Source: Cryptomeria japonica
Taxonomy: Eukaryota > Streptophyta > Pinopsida > Cupressales > Cupressaceae
Direction of reading: 5' to 3'
DNA: 64,000 bases
Assembly: GCF_030272615.1 (NCBI RefSeq)
Contig: NC_081413.1
Location: forward strand, 332,920,302 to 332,984,301
Under the pieces are notes generated by a model that worked only from the letters and a program-made list of their open reading frames with translations, was not told the DNA's origin and did no database searches. The position numbers were made by a program, and so were the translations under genes. Each line of letters opens with the position of its first letter. Within the stretch, counting starts at the first letter, position 1. This document shows, one piece after another, positions 12,320 to 24,100 of this stretch.

Positions 12320-15300
12320 ATGACAGATGTATGATCATCTCCCACTCCAAAAAAGATGAAATACAGGTATGATAAATACCAGAATGAAGTTCCGCAGTCA
12401 CAGATCTCCTCCTCCCTTGATCATATCAAGGATACTGAGATAGGGCATGTTGACATGACCAAATTCATACAAAGGATTGAAGATCCGAAGGAGGGGGATA
12501 TGCAACGGTTGCTGGACAGCCATATCCATCATGCCGCATCCTTTCCAGTTGCTGCCCTAGAACCAGAATTTATTCTAGCATGTGCTCATCATTTTGACAA
12601 AGAGTCACGAGTCATTAGAAATGATGATGGGGAAGTGATCATTCGCCTGGATGCAAAAGCTATAGAGAGGGTCTTCAAAATACCTTCCGAAACCATTTAT
12701 ATAGAGATCTCCAAGCAAAGTGCAGCTGAATACTTTGCCAAAAGGGAGAAAGACTGTAAGTGTCATATCAACAAATGGATTCATGAACCTCGCACTGCGC
12801 TTACCAGATGGGCGAAGTTATATCGGTCTGATTTCAAGAATGAGATCGGTGATACTATTACTCTTCTTAGCCGTATGCTGGGATTGGAGCATTCCAATGT
12901 TTTTGAACCTTGGATGTACCAATTTATTATGTTAGTAAGGCAGTCTCAGCACATCTGTTGGGGTGAAATCATCAGTGATGCTTTGTGTGAGCAACTTGCG
13001 GTCGTCCCTACTACCTTCACCTTCTACATGAATTCATATCTCGTGTATATTGCTGCGTCACTTAGACATTTCCCAGGTCTTTCCACCAAGGGTGACCGCA
13101 TGCTTGTACCGGTTTGGGAATACTATGATTAGTTGCCTCTAAGATCAAGTAGGTCTCATTTCAGAAGGGTTCAGGACGCTTTCTTTGGTCATTATTTGTG
13201 TCAATTTGACAAGAACCTGAAGAACAAAAGAGTCTCAGATGAAGCATGGGAAAAGGTGAAAGAATATGGTTGTTTGTTTCTCCAATTTCCAACTTTTACC
13301 TATATGAGAGTTGGGTGTTATGGCGGGCAGCCTTACATGCTCCCACGGTACCCAACAGACAAGATTATTCTCATGGAATTGGGAAGGCAGATCATGGCTG
13401 TGCATACACACCAGTTAGTTAAGCACAAGGTTGGCATGGGTATTTCTTCCAACAACCCATTGAAGATTGGTCAATATTCTCTAATGACTTCAATCAAGAA
13501 GACCTTCATCCATGTACACCGGATAGAAGATATCTGGGCTGACCTTCGTACCGAAAAGGAGATTCGCAAGATGGATTACTGCCGACTCACTGCAGAACAG
13601 ATTGTGGATCTAAACCTCGCGAACATGCCACAAGGTATGATTGATGATGGTAACGTTCTTGATCCTGAGTTTGTCAATCAGAATGTTGATGAGGCTCCGC
13701 TTCCTTCTATCCACTAGTCTCACAAGGAAGGCACTTCTATCTTGGATAGATTTCAGTCAGTTCTTGCCAATACCAATATCTGGCTTAAGAATAATGGTGT
13801 CAAGCTCATTAAGATTAAGGTGGGGAAAGAAGATGATTCTACAGGTCCTCTTGGGCGGAAGTCTGAAATTCAACTAGACAACAAAGAAGGTGCATCCTCT
13901 TCTAGTACGAGGATTAAATTGCGAGTCAGCCGTGCAATGGTGATTCCTCCTCAGGAAATAACAGTTCAAGGCAAGGAGAAGCCACAGTTGAAAATTCATG
14001 TGATTGATCCTGAAGCTTCAGAGGAAGAAACTCAATCTGATAATGCTCCTCAGTCACTTTCTACAGAGTCTCCACATAATTCTCTTTCTTCATTTCCTAC
14101 TGAGGTACCCATGTTTCCTCCTGTGATAGATGTGAGCTCTCAATCTGCCCCTTCAGTTTCGGAATCTCCACAGAACGTCCTCCCACTTTCAGCAGCAGAA
14201 CCATCTCAAGGCCATCCTCAGGAAAATTTGTTGAATATGTTTTTGGAAGATCCTTCATATGTACCTGTGTCTGATATTGATACTTCTATGACTTGTTTTG
14301 ATGAGTTCATGACATCTTCATCACATCCTGTCGTCACTCAGCAGACTATGGTGGCTATCCAGACGGACACTTCTCCCAAGGTCACCACTGTTATTCAAAC
14401 AGAAACTGCTCCTCCCTCTATCCCAGAATCAGAGTTAATGGCTTTACCTCCATGGCTCAGTTCTTTCACTGCAAAGAGGAAGAAGCAGGTGATATCACCT
14501 GATCCCTTCGACTACCAATAGTTGAAACAATCAAAACCTAAAGCTGTTAAGAAGGCAAAGACAGTTTCAAGGGTGATCGTTGATGAAAACCGGATGAGAG
14601 TGGCAGAGATTGCTGAACCAATATCAGATAAACCAGTTGAAGAAATGCAAGCAGCTGATTATCGGATCACCAAAGTTCAACTGGGTAAGCAGACTCATGA
14701 GGTTGTCAAGCACGATGCTCAACAAACAGTGGCTACATTGGTACAACGATATGATGAGGTGTTGACCAAGAAAGATCAACTAGAAGTAGAGAATCAAAGA
14801 CTCGTGGCAGCTATCCAAAGTATTACTCAACCTTCAAGTGGAGAAGGCCAAGTACCTATTTCTTCCAGGGTCAGTGAACCAATCCAAGGTATCGAGAGAG
14901 CCGCCCAAAAGGTTCAAGCCTTCAACTCCTGACTTATGTTCACAAGTCATAAGACAGGTATTTGAAATGATGGTTAAATTGGAGATCATTGAAGATAAGT
15001 TGAATCAAATCTTGGGTGCTTTCAAGCTAAATTTGTAGAAGGTTGAGGGAAATTTAGTTTCTTGGCGAAAGATGCCTCAATATCAGTTGGGCGTTCTTCA
15101 GGTGCATGACGTAATTCCTTCCAGAGTCACGTACATTGAATATGAGGAACTCCTGGAGAACAAATCTCTTGTTCTCAAATCACTCATTGAAGAAATTGAT
15201 GAAACCTTAAAGTTGCGTGAAGCAGTCTTTCAAGATGTAACCTCCCATTGCAAAAAGGCATCCTGCAACATTTTAAATCAGAATGATGAGCTGCTGCCCG

Positions 15301-15578
15301 AGGAAGAAGTTCTTGCAGACCTGCAACTCAAGATTCATGATGAATGGAGAAGTGATCAATTCTCAGTCGCTTCCATTCAAATATTGATTAAGTATCAAAC
15401 TGAGTTGCAGGAAATCCGGTCAGCATTGGAAAAAGGGAATTCCACGCTATGCCAATGCCATGATGTCATCGTAAAAACTAGGGTGGTGTCTATGAACACT
15501 CATGAACCAGATCCTGATGAATTGCAGAAAGTTATTCAGAAGTTCGATTTGTTCGTATCTTCAAGAGTTGCAACTTAA
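12320..15578 (+). pseudogene. Broken ~1,080-codon ORF of a plant transposon-protein type
   Basis: One frame runs through stops at 13130-13132, 13715-13717 and 14519-14521 (all TAG). It shifts frame near 14925 and then passes another TAG at 15036-15038 before ending at 15578. The Met at 12356 is safest; an upstream ATG at 12320 is followed by TGA at 12332. The first ~450 residues are globular and helix-rich (landmarks FKIPSETIYIEISKQ, ALTRWAKLYRSDFKNEIG and FTFYMNSYLVYIAAS). The next ~250 are Ser/Pro/Gln-rich and look disordered, then come a Lys-rich patch and a coiled-coil tail (LEIIEDKLNQIL, LIEEIDETLKLREAV). I see no protease, reverse transcriptase, integrase or zinc knuckle. The layout resembles the 'putative plant transposon protein' (Transposase_32-like) class, but function is unknown. 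The preceding family A sequence and following LTR-like region suggest a retroelement gene. Confidence 0.7.
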
Positions 15579-15835
15579 GTGTTTTTAACACTTGTTGTAA
15601 ATTTTTAAAAAATTGTAATTTCAGAATTGTAGTTTCCCTTTCGGCAAGTTGTCATCACTTGCATTTTTGTAATTACTAGTAAGGCAACTACAAGTTGTGT
15701 CCAATTAGGACTGTAGTTAGAATAAGTCTTAGTTAGTTAATAAAGTCATAATTAGTTGTTGAATAGGTCTTGGTGGTTGAGGGAATTTCTCAAGTTAGTT
15801 AGGATCCTCCCACCTTTTTCTCAAGGCTGCTCTCC

Positions 15836-15844
15836 TATAAATAG
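15836..15844 (+). promoter_or_regulatory. TATA box (TATAAATAG)
   Basis: TATAAATAG sits between a pyrimidine-rich stretch (CAAGGCTGCTCTCC) and GAGAGGGTCCTTTG. This is the usual context of plant LTR promoters. It points rightward, away from the broken ORF. Confidence 0.5.
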
Positions 15845-15913
15845 AAGAGAGGGTCCTTTGTAATTTTTATCTTTTGGAAAGCAAGCAAAAACTCTGCCAA
15901 ATTTACAGCAAGA

Positions 15914-16380
15914 AGTCTTTGAGCTTATGTATGTGGATTGAAAGTTTTTGAAGAATAATAAAGAAGGATTACTCAAGTTTTGAGTCTTAGAGCTACATGT
16001 TTGAGTTTGAATCTTTTTATATCTTCTATGCAAAGTGTTTCTAAAGGAACTTAGTCCAATCTGATTTGAAGTCTTTGAGCTGCAAGTAGAGAAGATTAAT
16101 TAAAATAGAAAAATCTCTAGAAGGAGCAGCAAGTCTTTGAGCTTGCGTCTATTCTTGAGGAAAAATTACTGTTTGATAAGAAATAGCAGCAAGTCTTTGA
16201 GTTTGCATTAATTCTTGTCTTTGTGTTAAAAGAATAGATTTTTTCAGTCTTTGAGCTGTTATCTTTTATTCATTGTAAAAATTTAGTATAGCAAAGGGTA
16301 GATAGGACTTCCAATAGTCAAGTCTTTGAGCTTGATATTGCTGTCCCATCCCGAAGGAAGTGATGGAAGTCTTTGCGGTT
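15914..16380 (+). repeat. Eight interspersed copies of AGTCTTTGAGCT
   Basis: The motif or close variants begin at about 15914, 15983, 16070, 16130, 16191, 16241, 16320 and 16367, spaced 47-87 bases apart. Several are preceded by CAGCA and followed by TG(C). The intervening DNA is not conserved, so this is a dispersed motif and not a classical tandem array. Confidence 0.75.
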
Positions 16381-16640
16381 TCAGGAAACTTCATTTCCTT
16401 TCTCTTATTTCACTTAAAAGAGGTTACTGCTGTTATTCAATCGCTATCCTTTTCTGTGAAGAGAAAAGGATATTGTCTTTCTTGAAGAAAGAAGGAAGAC
16501 TGCTGTCCCATCCTGTTTTTATTCCAAGTTGTAGTTAGATAGGGGGAGCCTTCCCTTAATTAGGAGAGTTTTTACTCGTGTGCTGTGGTTGAAACCACAA
16601 TTTTGTATATTTCCCCCAAGTGTACAAAATTTTCAACCAA

Positions 16641-16897
16641 CACATTTTATATCAGATTTGAAAGCTTTGCAATCAGATCTTGACAGTAGTAAGAGAATTT
16701 ATTTAGAATTAAGTTATCATATCTCTTGATTACAATTTAGGGGTTTTGTTGCTATTGTTGTTTATATATTGGAAATCACTTAAAAACATCAAACAAACAA
16801 ACAACAAACCATTCTGCAACTTCTGTCTAGCTCTGAGAGAACATAAAAAAACGAAATATAGTATTTTTAATCTAAAATAAACAAGCACAAGTTAGTA
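16641..16897. other. Noncoding stretch, nothing recognised
   Basis: AT-rich sequence between the LTR-like region and the SINE, with no coding or structural signal that I can support. Confidence 0.5.
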
Positions 16898-17030
16898 TTT
16901 TTTTTTTTGATAGGTAATGGGCTGAAGCCGATAAGGTGTACATACCCTAGCCCGTTTGTGGGATTGGAACTTGTGACCTCTATTTCAAGAGCACAAGTTC
17001 TCCACCACTAGGCCAACTCAGGTTGTACCT
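16898..17030 (-). mobile_element. tRNA-derived SINE (Au-SINE-like), minus strand
   Basis: Read on the minus strand it starts with GGTACAACCTGAGTTGGCC. It contains a pol III A box, TGGCCTAGTGG (complement of 17004-17014), a B-box-like AGTTCCAATCC (complement of 16961-16971), and ends in an A tail (T run 16898-16908). Length (~130 bp), promoter boxes and tail fit a tRNA-derived plant SINE; GAGTTGGCCTAGTGG is reminiscent of the Au family. I could not settle a target duplication. Confidence 0.6.
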
Positions 17031-17913
17031 TTTAGGCTAGATAATTATGTGTTTTTTTTTGTTTTAAATTATAATGCCTGCTGACCTTGCAAACTTGCTG
17101 AGTCCATGCTTGAGACTTGCGAGTATTGAGTTTGGATTCGATGAGTCTGTGATCTGTCGATTGTGCCTCAGACCCAAACTATCTATCTATCTATCTAGTA
17201 TCGACACACTCATACACAATCTTTAAAGCTGAGAGAATTTGAATAAGATCTCCTAGATGTGATATGGAAAGGGCCTGGGATATCTTTTGGAAATGCAGTT
17301 GTTTGGAGTGAGGAAATTATACATGGAATACCTTCAAGGTCCAAATCACTTGTTTCAGTTATCTGGAAATAAATGAAAATAAAACATATTTCCCTTAAGA
17401 ACAACTGATTTATATTGTCTGATTTAATCCCAAGACGCTTAATTTTTTTTGGTAAGGTTTCTGTTAGACTTAATCTTGTGAAAGGTAAAGGTAAAGGTAA
17501 AGGTAAAGGTTGTGTTTTAGGTGATGGCCAAGTCAGATGCCATTATGCATACGAGACCCACAAGGGGCTTTGTTTCCATTTACCTTATATATTATTTAAA
17601 TTTTGTACTCTTGAGTGTTGACTTCATTATCAATCTTGGTAGTAAACTTGAGCTTGCTCATAAAGATTTTTTAATTGAAGTTACTGGGTTTCTATTGTCC
17701 ATATATAACCATGGATGGTGATAAAAGATTGTCTTCTTCCATTTCACCATTGATCTTTTAGGAGTTCTTTTCTTTGACATTTAAAACCAACTTTCTGAAT
17801 ATTTCCTTTTATTAGATATTTTACTTCAAATATAAACCAGATATATAAATTGGAAATGACTATATTGGACTTTATAAAGTTTGTCTGTCTTCTGTTAACT
17901 GTTTATTTTACAG
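17031..17913. other. Presumed intronic or upstream sequence with simple repeats
   Basis: Holds (ATCT)n at about 17181-17197 and about four units of GGTAAA at 17484-17508. On the minus strand 17210-17404 has an unrecognised frame (ITETSDLDLEGIPCIIS) preceded by an acceptor-like sequence; I cannot assign it. The end, GTTTATTTTACAG (to 17913), is the polypyrimidine/AG acceptor of the first recognised host exon. Confidence 0.5.
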
Positions 17914-18141
17914 GAAGGTTGCAAAGGTCTTTTATACATGGTTCTACATGCACGAATTGTACTAGACCTGTGGGAACATCCTGAGCATGAAATCCTTTTT
18001 GAGCAAGTTGAAGGAGATTTTGATTCATTTCGAGGGAACTGGATTCTTGAGCAGCTGGGAAGTCAACATACACTACTCAAGTATGTTGTAGAAACAAAAA
18101 TGCAAAAAAATTGCTTGCTTGCAGAAGCCATAGTAGAAGAG
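17914..18141 (+). CDS. Host gene exon: end of second START/cyclase domain
   Basis: The exon is exactly 76 codons, phase 0 at both ends. The acceptor is TTTATTTTACAG before GAAGGTTGC. The donor is GAG followed by GCAAGT, a strong GC-type donor with an otherwise perfect AG/GCAAGT consensus. Reading past it in frame quickly leaves conserved sequence, whereas joining to 28120 restores EAIVEEVIYKDLPSNL, the expected family sequence across this junction. Confidence 0.85.
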
Positions 18142-21100
18142 GCAAGTCCCACTGACCAGCATTCTTTGTTGCTTTTAATCTAAGGAAAACAAAAGAGAAA
18201 AATATGTATGAGATACTTTTCACATTGTCCATTTCTTCACATGCCAATGAAAAACTGCAATAACATGCACAAGCAAACAGGAACAGAGTATGCACAATTA
18301 AACTAGAAAAGTATTTACCTGCAGAAGTAGAATAAAACATGTTATTTCATTTGTATGCTCATATGTATAATGTATGGCAATATCATTATGGATAACCACA
18401 ATGAGAGTTCAACAAACTATCTTCAAACAAATTCATATACAGAGAAAAAAATGTAACATCTAAAAGTGTGTCAATTGACAAATGTTACAAGCACGTAATA
18501 GACCGAAATTAACTAATATAAACAAAATCATTTTAAATGAGAATGGGTTACATTATTCATTTAAATCAATTGACTTCAAAGCCTTGTAACAATTTGCACT
18601 AGTAAGAGAGTGAAAGAATATAAGACACAAGATGCTATGTGTGATTGAGTAAATGCTAATGTAATGTCCCTCTTTGAGTCACTATATAATTTGCTTTCAA
18701 ACTAATATATTAAGACACCAAACATGTCAAAGAACCAATAGCTTTTAAAGAATTGTATAAATGGATGTAGATCTCTACCATGCACATTTGATTTACTTAA
18801 GAACAATTCTAACTTGAATGATTAACAATAGTCCTGAGTATGGAATACTTATCTATTAATAGAAGAATATATCATGTCAGTAATAATGATGCCACATCCC
18901 TGATATAGAATACTGAAGTTATGTTCAAACTAATGAAGTCGGATTTGATTAATAATCCGAGAATGGGGGATTGACAAATAGATGTAATTCGTTGCTTCTG
19001 AATTATGACTTTAAGATCATGCATTTAAATGTATCGGAGTCTCTGCCTCAGTCTGATAGCTGTCTCTGATTATAACCTTATACTCTTGCTGTGTTCCCTT
19101 ATACTCTTGCTGCGTTCTCTTGGCACTGTGTCTGAATATCGACTTTGTACTTGTGCGTCTTTTAGCCTTGTAACAGGTGAGCTATATGCCACCCTTCTTT
19201 GACAGGTTGTTGGCTCTAAGAGCACTTCCAGTCTGAGTTTTTTGATACCAATCCACACTCTTTCATTCAACTCTTATACCTTCCGTATACCCCTTCATTA
19301 AGGGTGCAAACTCCTTACAAGGAGTCATCTTATCAAAGGAGGCGTCTCTTTGTTAGAAAACTTCTAATTTGAATTGCTAGTTTTTTAATCTAAGCGCCAC
19401 CTTTAACATGGTTTGCTTCCTTCAAAACTTGTATCACAACCTTTAATTGCTATTTAATAGTCATTTCTATCATTATTAAATCGCTGCACATAAACATAAA
19501 TCTCTCCTTTGTTTATTTACATCGCTACTCCATTTATGAATTGCTGCTTATAAAATCAGTGCTGCATATTGTCAATCGCTGCTTTATTAGTTAACATACA
19601 GATCACACATCTCCTTTATGTGAATCGTTGTCTAATAAAGTCATTAATCAAAATGCTTCATTCACATTTTCTTATGCTCAATTTTGGTCAATGTAATCTG
19701 GATGCTTAAGAAATCAACCAGTATTAACCAAAGTCGACTATAATCTTTTATATATGCTTTGCTTTTGTCTTGGACATAATCTTTTATTTAATTCGCTTCC
19801 CATAATCCTTATCTTCTCTGCCTTCTAATCTCATTGCTTCCATATATGTCTCCATTGACTTCAAATGTTTATTTCATTTCAGCATACACTTATTTACTTA
19901 CTTCGACTACTGCTTTAAGATTGCTGTTTTTTGAAACATAATCCACATTCCAACAAATATGTGTGGTCGCTGTCCTTGTCTATATATACAGGTTTCTTTG
20001 TGAACGTCAAAAGGGTGATCAGCCCATTATATTATGAGGTCGGCCTTGTTTTAAGATTGCTACAGGTATCATATCCATCATTTCTGCTCCTTTACTTATA
20101 TCAATTTCTTACGATGATTGCAATATCAATCACAATCATTGCCTTATTAAATCGCTATTCATATTAGTGCCACTATACGAAGTCGACAATATAAAGACTT
20201 GTAATCATTGATCAGTGTGGTTGACTGTTCTTGTTATGTATGTATTGCATAGACTTTCTATAATGATGATTGCTGTATATGACATATGATCTTTGTCCAA
20301 CGCTGCCTTTTCACATATGATTTTTATGCCCTTGTTCATGTATAAAAGTTGTTTATTGTTGCCTCCAAAAACTCTTCACTTCTGTCCATTCGTAATGCAG
20401 ATTGTTACCCCTTTCAAACAAATCATTTGATATCTAATAATCTTAATTGATGCTGATTGCCTTATATAATAAGGAAAGGTCTTTTGTAATGTTCTTGTAC
20501 TTGATCTTAATCATTTAACCTTCGCTGTATTGGCTTTGAATGCTATTATCATCTATAAAAATAATACAAGGGGCTTTTTCAATATTAACAATACTTGATG
20601 GAGTCTTGTTTGGGGACATCACAGTCTCGCCTCCTTGGAAATGCTTACCCACAAGCATTCTGAAAAATTACTAATTCTTGAACCCCAAACTTAGGGTTAG
20701 GGAAAAGATTTACAAGTGCATACATCACATAGATAACACAAGTGCATACATATATACATGTGAAACTAATGACATTGCTAGAGTTATGAAACATATGTCT
20801 TGCATTACTATTTATTATCAAGCATAGTGTAAGCATAGAAGTGGGGACATGCTAGTTTTGACCAAGCTAACCCATACTAAGCCCAAGAGTGGGACTTTGA
20901 TACTCTTGGCCCCGGTGGCAGGACTTTGAATTCCACCCAAGGTATATAAATTAGCGGGTAGTTGTCTTGCTTCCCTATCCATGCCGGATCCCTTATAGTT
21001 AATAGCTCATCATAGTAGGAATGGCATGGAGATCATAGTGGGGTCCTCAATTTGTCCAAACTAAGCCCAAGAGCAGGACTTTGACCCTCTTGGCCCTGGT

Positions 21101-24100
21101 GGTAGGACTTTGACATCCACACAAGGTATACTACTTAGATGGCAACCTTATACCCTCTTACCTACCTCTCTTATTTACCATGCCTTGTGGGGAATGGTAT
21201 GGAGATCATAGCGGGATTCTCGGCTTGACCAATCTAAGCCCCAAGACTGGGACTTTGACCCTCTTGGCCTCAATGGCAGGACTTTGAAATCCACCCAAGG
21301 TATCCTACTTAGATGGCAACCTTATACCCTCTTATCTACTTCTCTTACTTATCATGTCTTGTGGGGGAATGGGTAGGGAATGCAACCGGGTTCCTTGACT
21401 CCTCAATGTAAGGGCCATCCAAGCTTCAATGCCACTTTGGTCATCCAAGGATGGCTTACTTATCATCCCCTTGTTACCCCTTCATCACACCCACACCCTA
21501 CCTCCACAAGGGTGCACTTATGATGCAGACATACATAATCATTATCTAGAGAAACATCTTTCTTATTATAATGAATGTGGCGTAACTTAGATATATTAAT
21601 CATGAATTATTATAATATGACAAATATAATCTCTTCCAAGTACATCATAATAATTAAGCATAAATTTCATACTTAGGGTTAGGAACATTAACTTAACGAT
21701 AGTTTTGTCCAACTCTTATTGTTCTCATATTCTAGATCAAACACTGAGCATACACGAAGTATACAATTGAATGCATGAAGGAACGGAGCATACACTTGAA
21801 AACATGAAGCATACACATGGATATATATATAGGCATGAAGCATATACTCAAATACTCATATTGTTAGATTCCTTCTTACTTATTGGAATGATTCATTGAT
21901 TCATCTTTACCCTGCAAAATGGCAGGATCATATCTCGGATACCACTGTAATGTCCCTCTTTGAGTTACTTTATAATTTTCTTTCAAACTGATAGATTAAG
22001 ACACCAAACATGTCAAAGAACCAATAGCTTTTAAAGAATTGTATAAATGGATGTAGATCTCTACTATGCACATTTGATTTACTTAAGAACAATTCTAACT
22101 TCAATGATTAACAATAGTCCTGAGTATGGAATACTTATCTATTAATAGAAGAATATATCATGTTGGTAATAATGATGCCGCATCGCTGATATAGAATACT
22201 GAAGTTATGTTTAAAATAATGAAGTCTGATATGATTACTAATCTGAGAATGGGAGATTGACAAATAGATGTAATTAGCTGTTTCTGAATAATGACTTTAA
22301 GATCATGAGTTTGAATGTATCAGAGGCTCTGCCTCAGTCTGATATCTGTTTCTGATTATTACCTTATACTCTTGCTGTGTTCTTTTGGCACTGTGTCTGA
22401 ATATCGACTTTGTACTTATGTGTCTTTTAGCCTTGTAACAGGTGAGCTATATGCCACCCTTATTTGTCAGGTTGTCGGCTCTAAGAGCACTTCCTGTCTG
22501 ATTTTTTTGATACCAATCCACACTCTTTCATTCAACTCTTATACCTTCTGTATGCTCCTTCATTAAGGGTGCAAACTCCTTACAAGGAGTCATCTTATCA
22601 AAGGAGGCGTCTGTTTGTTAGAAAACTTCTAATTTGAATTGCTACCTTTTTAATCATAAGCACCACCTTCAACATGGTTTTCTTCCTTCAAAAATTGTAT
22701 CACAACTTTTAATTGTTATTTCAATAATCATTTCTATCATTATTTAATCGCTGCACATAAACATAAATCTCTCCTTTGTTTATTTACATCACTGCTCCAT
22801 TTATGAATTGCTGCTTATAAAATCAGTGCTCCATATTGTCAATCGCTGCTTTATCAGTTAACATACAGATCGCACATCTCCTCTGTGTGAATCGTTGTCT
22901 AATAAAGTCATTAATCAAAACATTGCATTCACATTTTCTTATGCTCAATTTTGGTCAATGTAATCTGGATGCTTAAGAAATCAACCAGTATTAAATAAAG
23001 TCAACCATAATCTTTTATATGTGCTTTTCTTTTGTCTTGGACATAATCTTTTATTGAATTCGCTTCTCATAATCCTTATCTTCTCTGCCTTCTAATCTCA
23101 TTGCTTCCGTATATGTCTCCATTGACTTCAAATGTTTATTTCATTTCAGCATACACTTATTTACTTACTTCAACTGCTGCTTTAAGATTGCTGTTTGTTG
23201 AAACATAATCCACATTCCAACAAAATTGTGTAGTTGCTGTTCTTGTCTATATATACAGGTTTATTTGTGAACATCAAAAGGGTGATCAGCCCATTATATT
23301 ATGAGGTCGGCCTTGTTTTAAGATTGTTCCAGGTATCATATCCATCATTGCTGCTCCTTTACTTATATCGATGTCTTACGATGATTGCAATCTCAATCAC
23401 AATCATTGCCTTATTAAATCGCTATTCATATTAGTGCCACTGTATGAAGTCAGCAATATAAAGACTTGTAATCATTGATCACTGTGTGGTTGACTGTTCT
23501 TCTTATTATGTATGTATTGCATAGACTTTCTATAATGATAATTGCTGCATATGACATATGATCTTTGTCCAATGCTGCCTTTTCACATATGATTATTATG
23601 CCCGTGTTCATGCATAAAAGTTGTTTATTGTTGCCTCCAAAAACTCTTCACTGCTGTCCATTCATAATGCTGATCGTTGCCCCTTTCAAACAAATCATTT
23701 GATATCTAAGAATCTTAATCGATGCTGATTGCCTTATATAATAAGGAAAGGTCTTTTGTAATGCCCCTATACTTGATCTTAATCATTTGTCCTTCACTGT
23801 ATTGGCTTTGAATGCTATTATCATTTATAAAGATAATACAAGGAGATTTCTCAATTTTAACAATACTTGATGGAGTCTTGTTTGGGGGCATCACAGCTAA
23901 TAACATTTTAGCACTTGAATAATGAATAACTATTGGAACACAAATCCTATCAGTATCTACATGACGAGGCTTCTTGCTCTGGATGGTCATTCAATCTCCT
24001 ATTCTGCTAATGTAGTCCACGGTATATATATAGAACTTGTTGCGTACTTGGCTAGTCTGTGGGGAACCTAAATCCAGTAGGCCAAAACTAGGCTTTCTTG

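Larger units (their letters stand above)
15580..16640 (+). mobile_element. LTR-like promoter and leader region
   Basis: Directly after the broken ORF comes AT-rich sequence with repeated TTAGTTAG words. A TATA box follows at 15836, then GAGGGTCCTTTGTAA (a typical start-site-proximal U3/R arrangement in plant LTRs), and a leader with eight AGTCTTTGAGCT-like motifs. A purine tract, GATAGGGGGAGCC, lies at about 16539-16551. No second copy of this region exists in the window, so LTR status is inference from composition and order. Confidence 0.45.
20624..21945 (-). other. Internal domain without coding capacity
   Basis: 1,322 bp between the LTRs. It contains three diverged tandem copies of a unit of about 180 bp, a purine tract at its left end and a primer-binding-like site at its right end. 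No frame of meaningful length exists, so nothing suggests residual gag. Confidence 0.8.
18660..23895 (-). mobile_element. Complete non-autonomous LTR retrotransposon, very long LTRs, short internal domain
   Basis: Two direct repeats of 1,964 and 1,950 bp enclose only 1,322 bp. The ends are TG...CA (TGTAATGTCCC...GGGGACATCACA on the plus strand) and the insert is flanked by GCTAA on both sides. A primer-binding-like TGGTATCCGAG (complement of 21934-21944) sits next to the right LTR. A purine tract, CCAAGGAGGCGAGAC (complement of 20624-20638), sits next to the left LTR. The element is therefore minus-oriented and the right LTR is its 5' LTR. No frame encodes gag or pol. It lies inside the host intron, antisense to the gene, and must be mobilised in trans. 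Confidence 0.9.

Noticed and set aside
10103-16640. Calling 10103-12319 and 15580-16640 a matching LTR pair around the broken ORF
   Set aside because: The two regions do not share sequence by eye: the right one has a TATA box and AGTCTTTGAGCT motifs that the left one lacks.
17484-17508. GGTAAA repeats as interstitial telomere-like sequence
   Set aside because: The unit is not the plant telomere repeat TTTAGGG and the run is only about four units.
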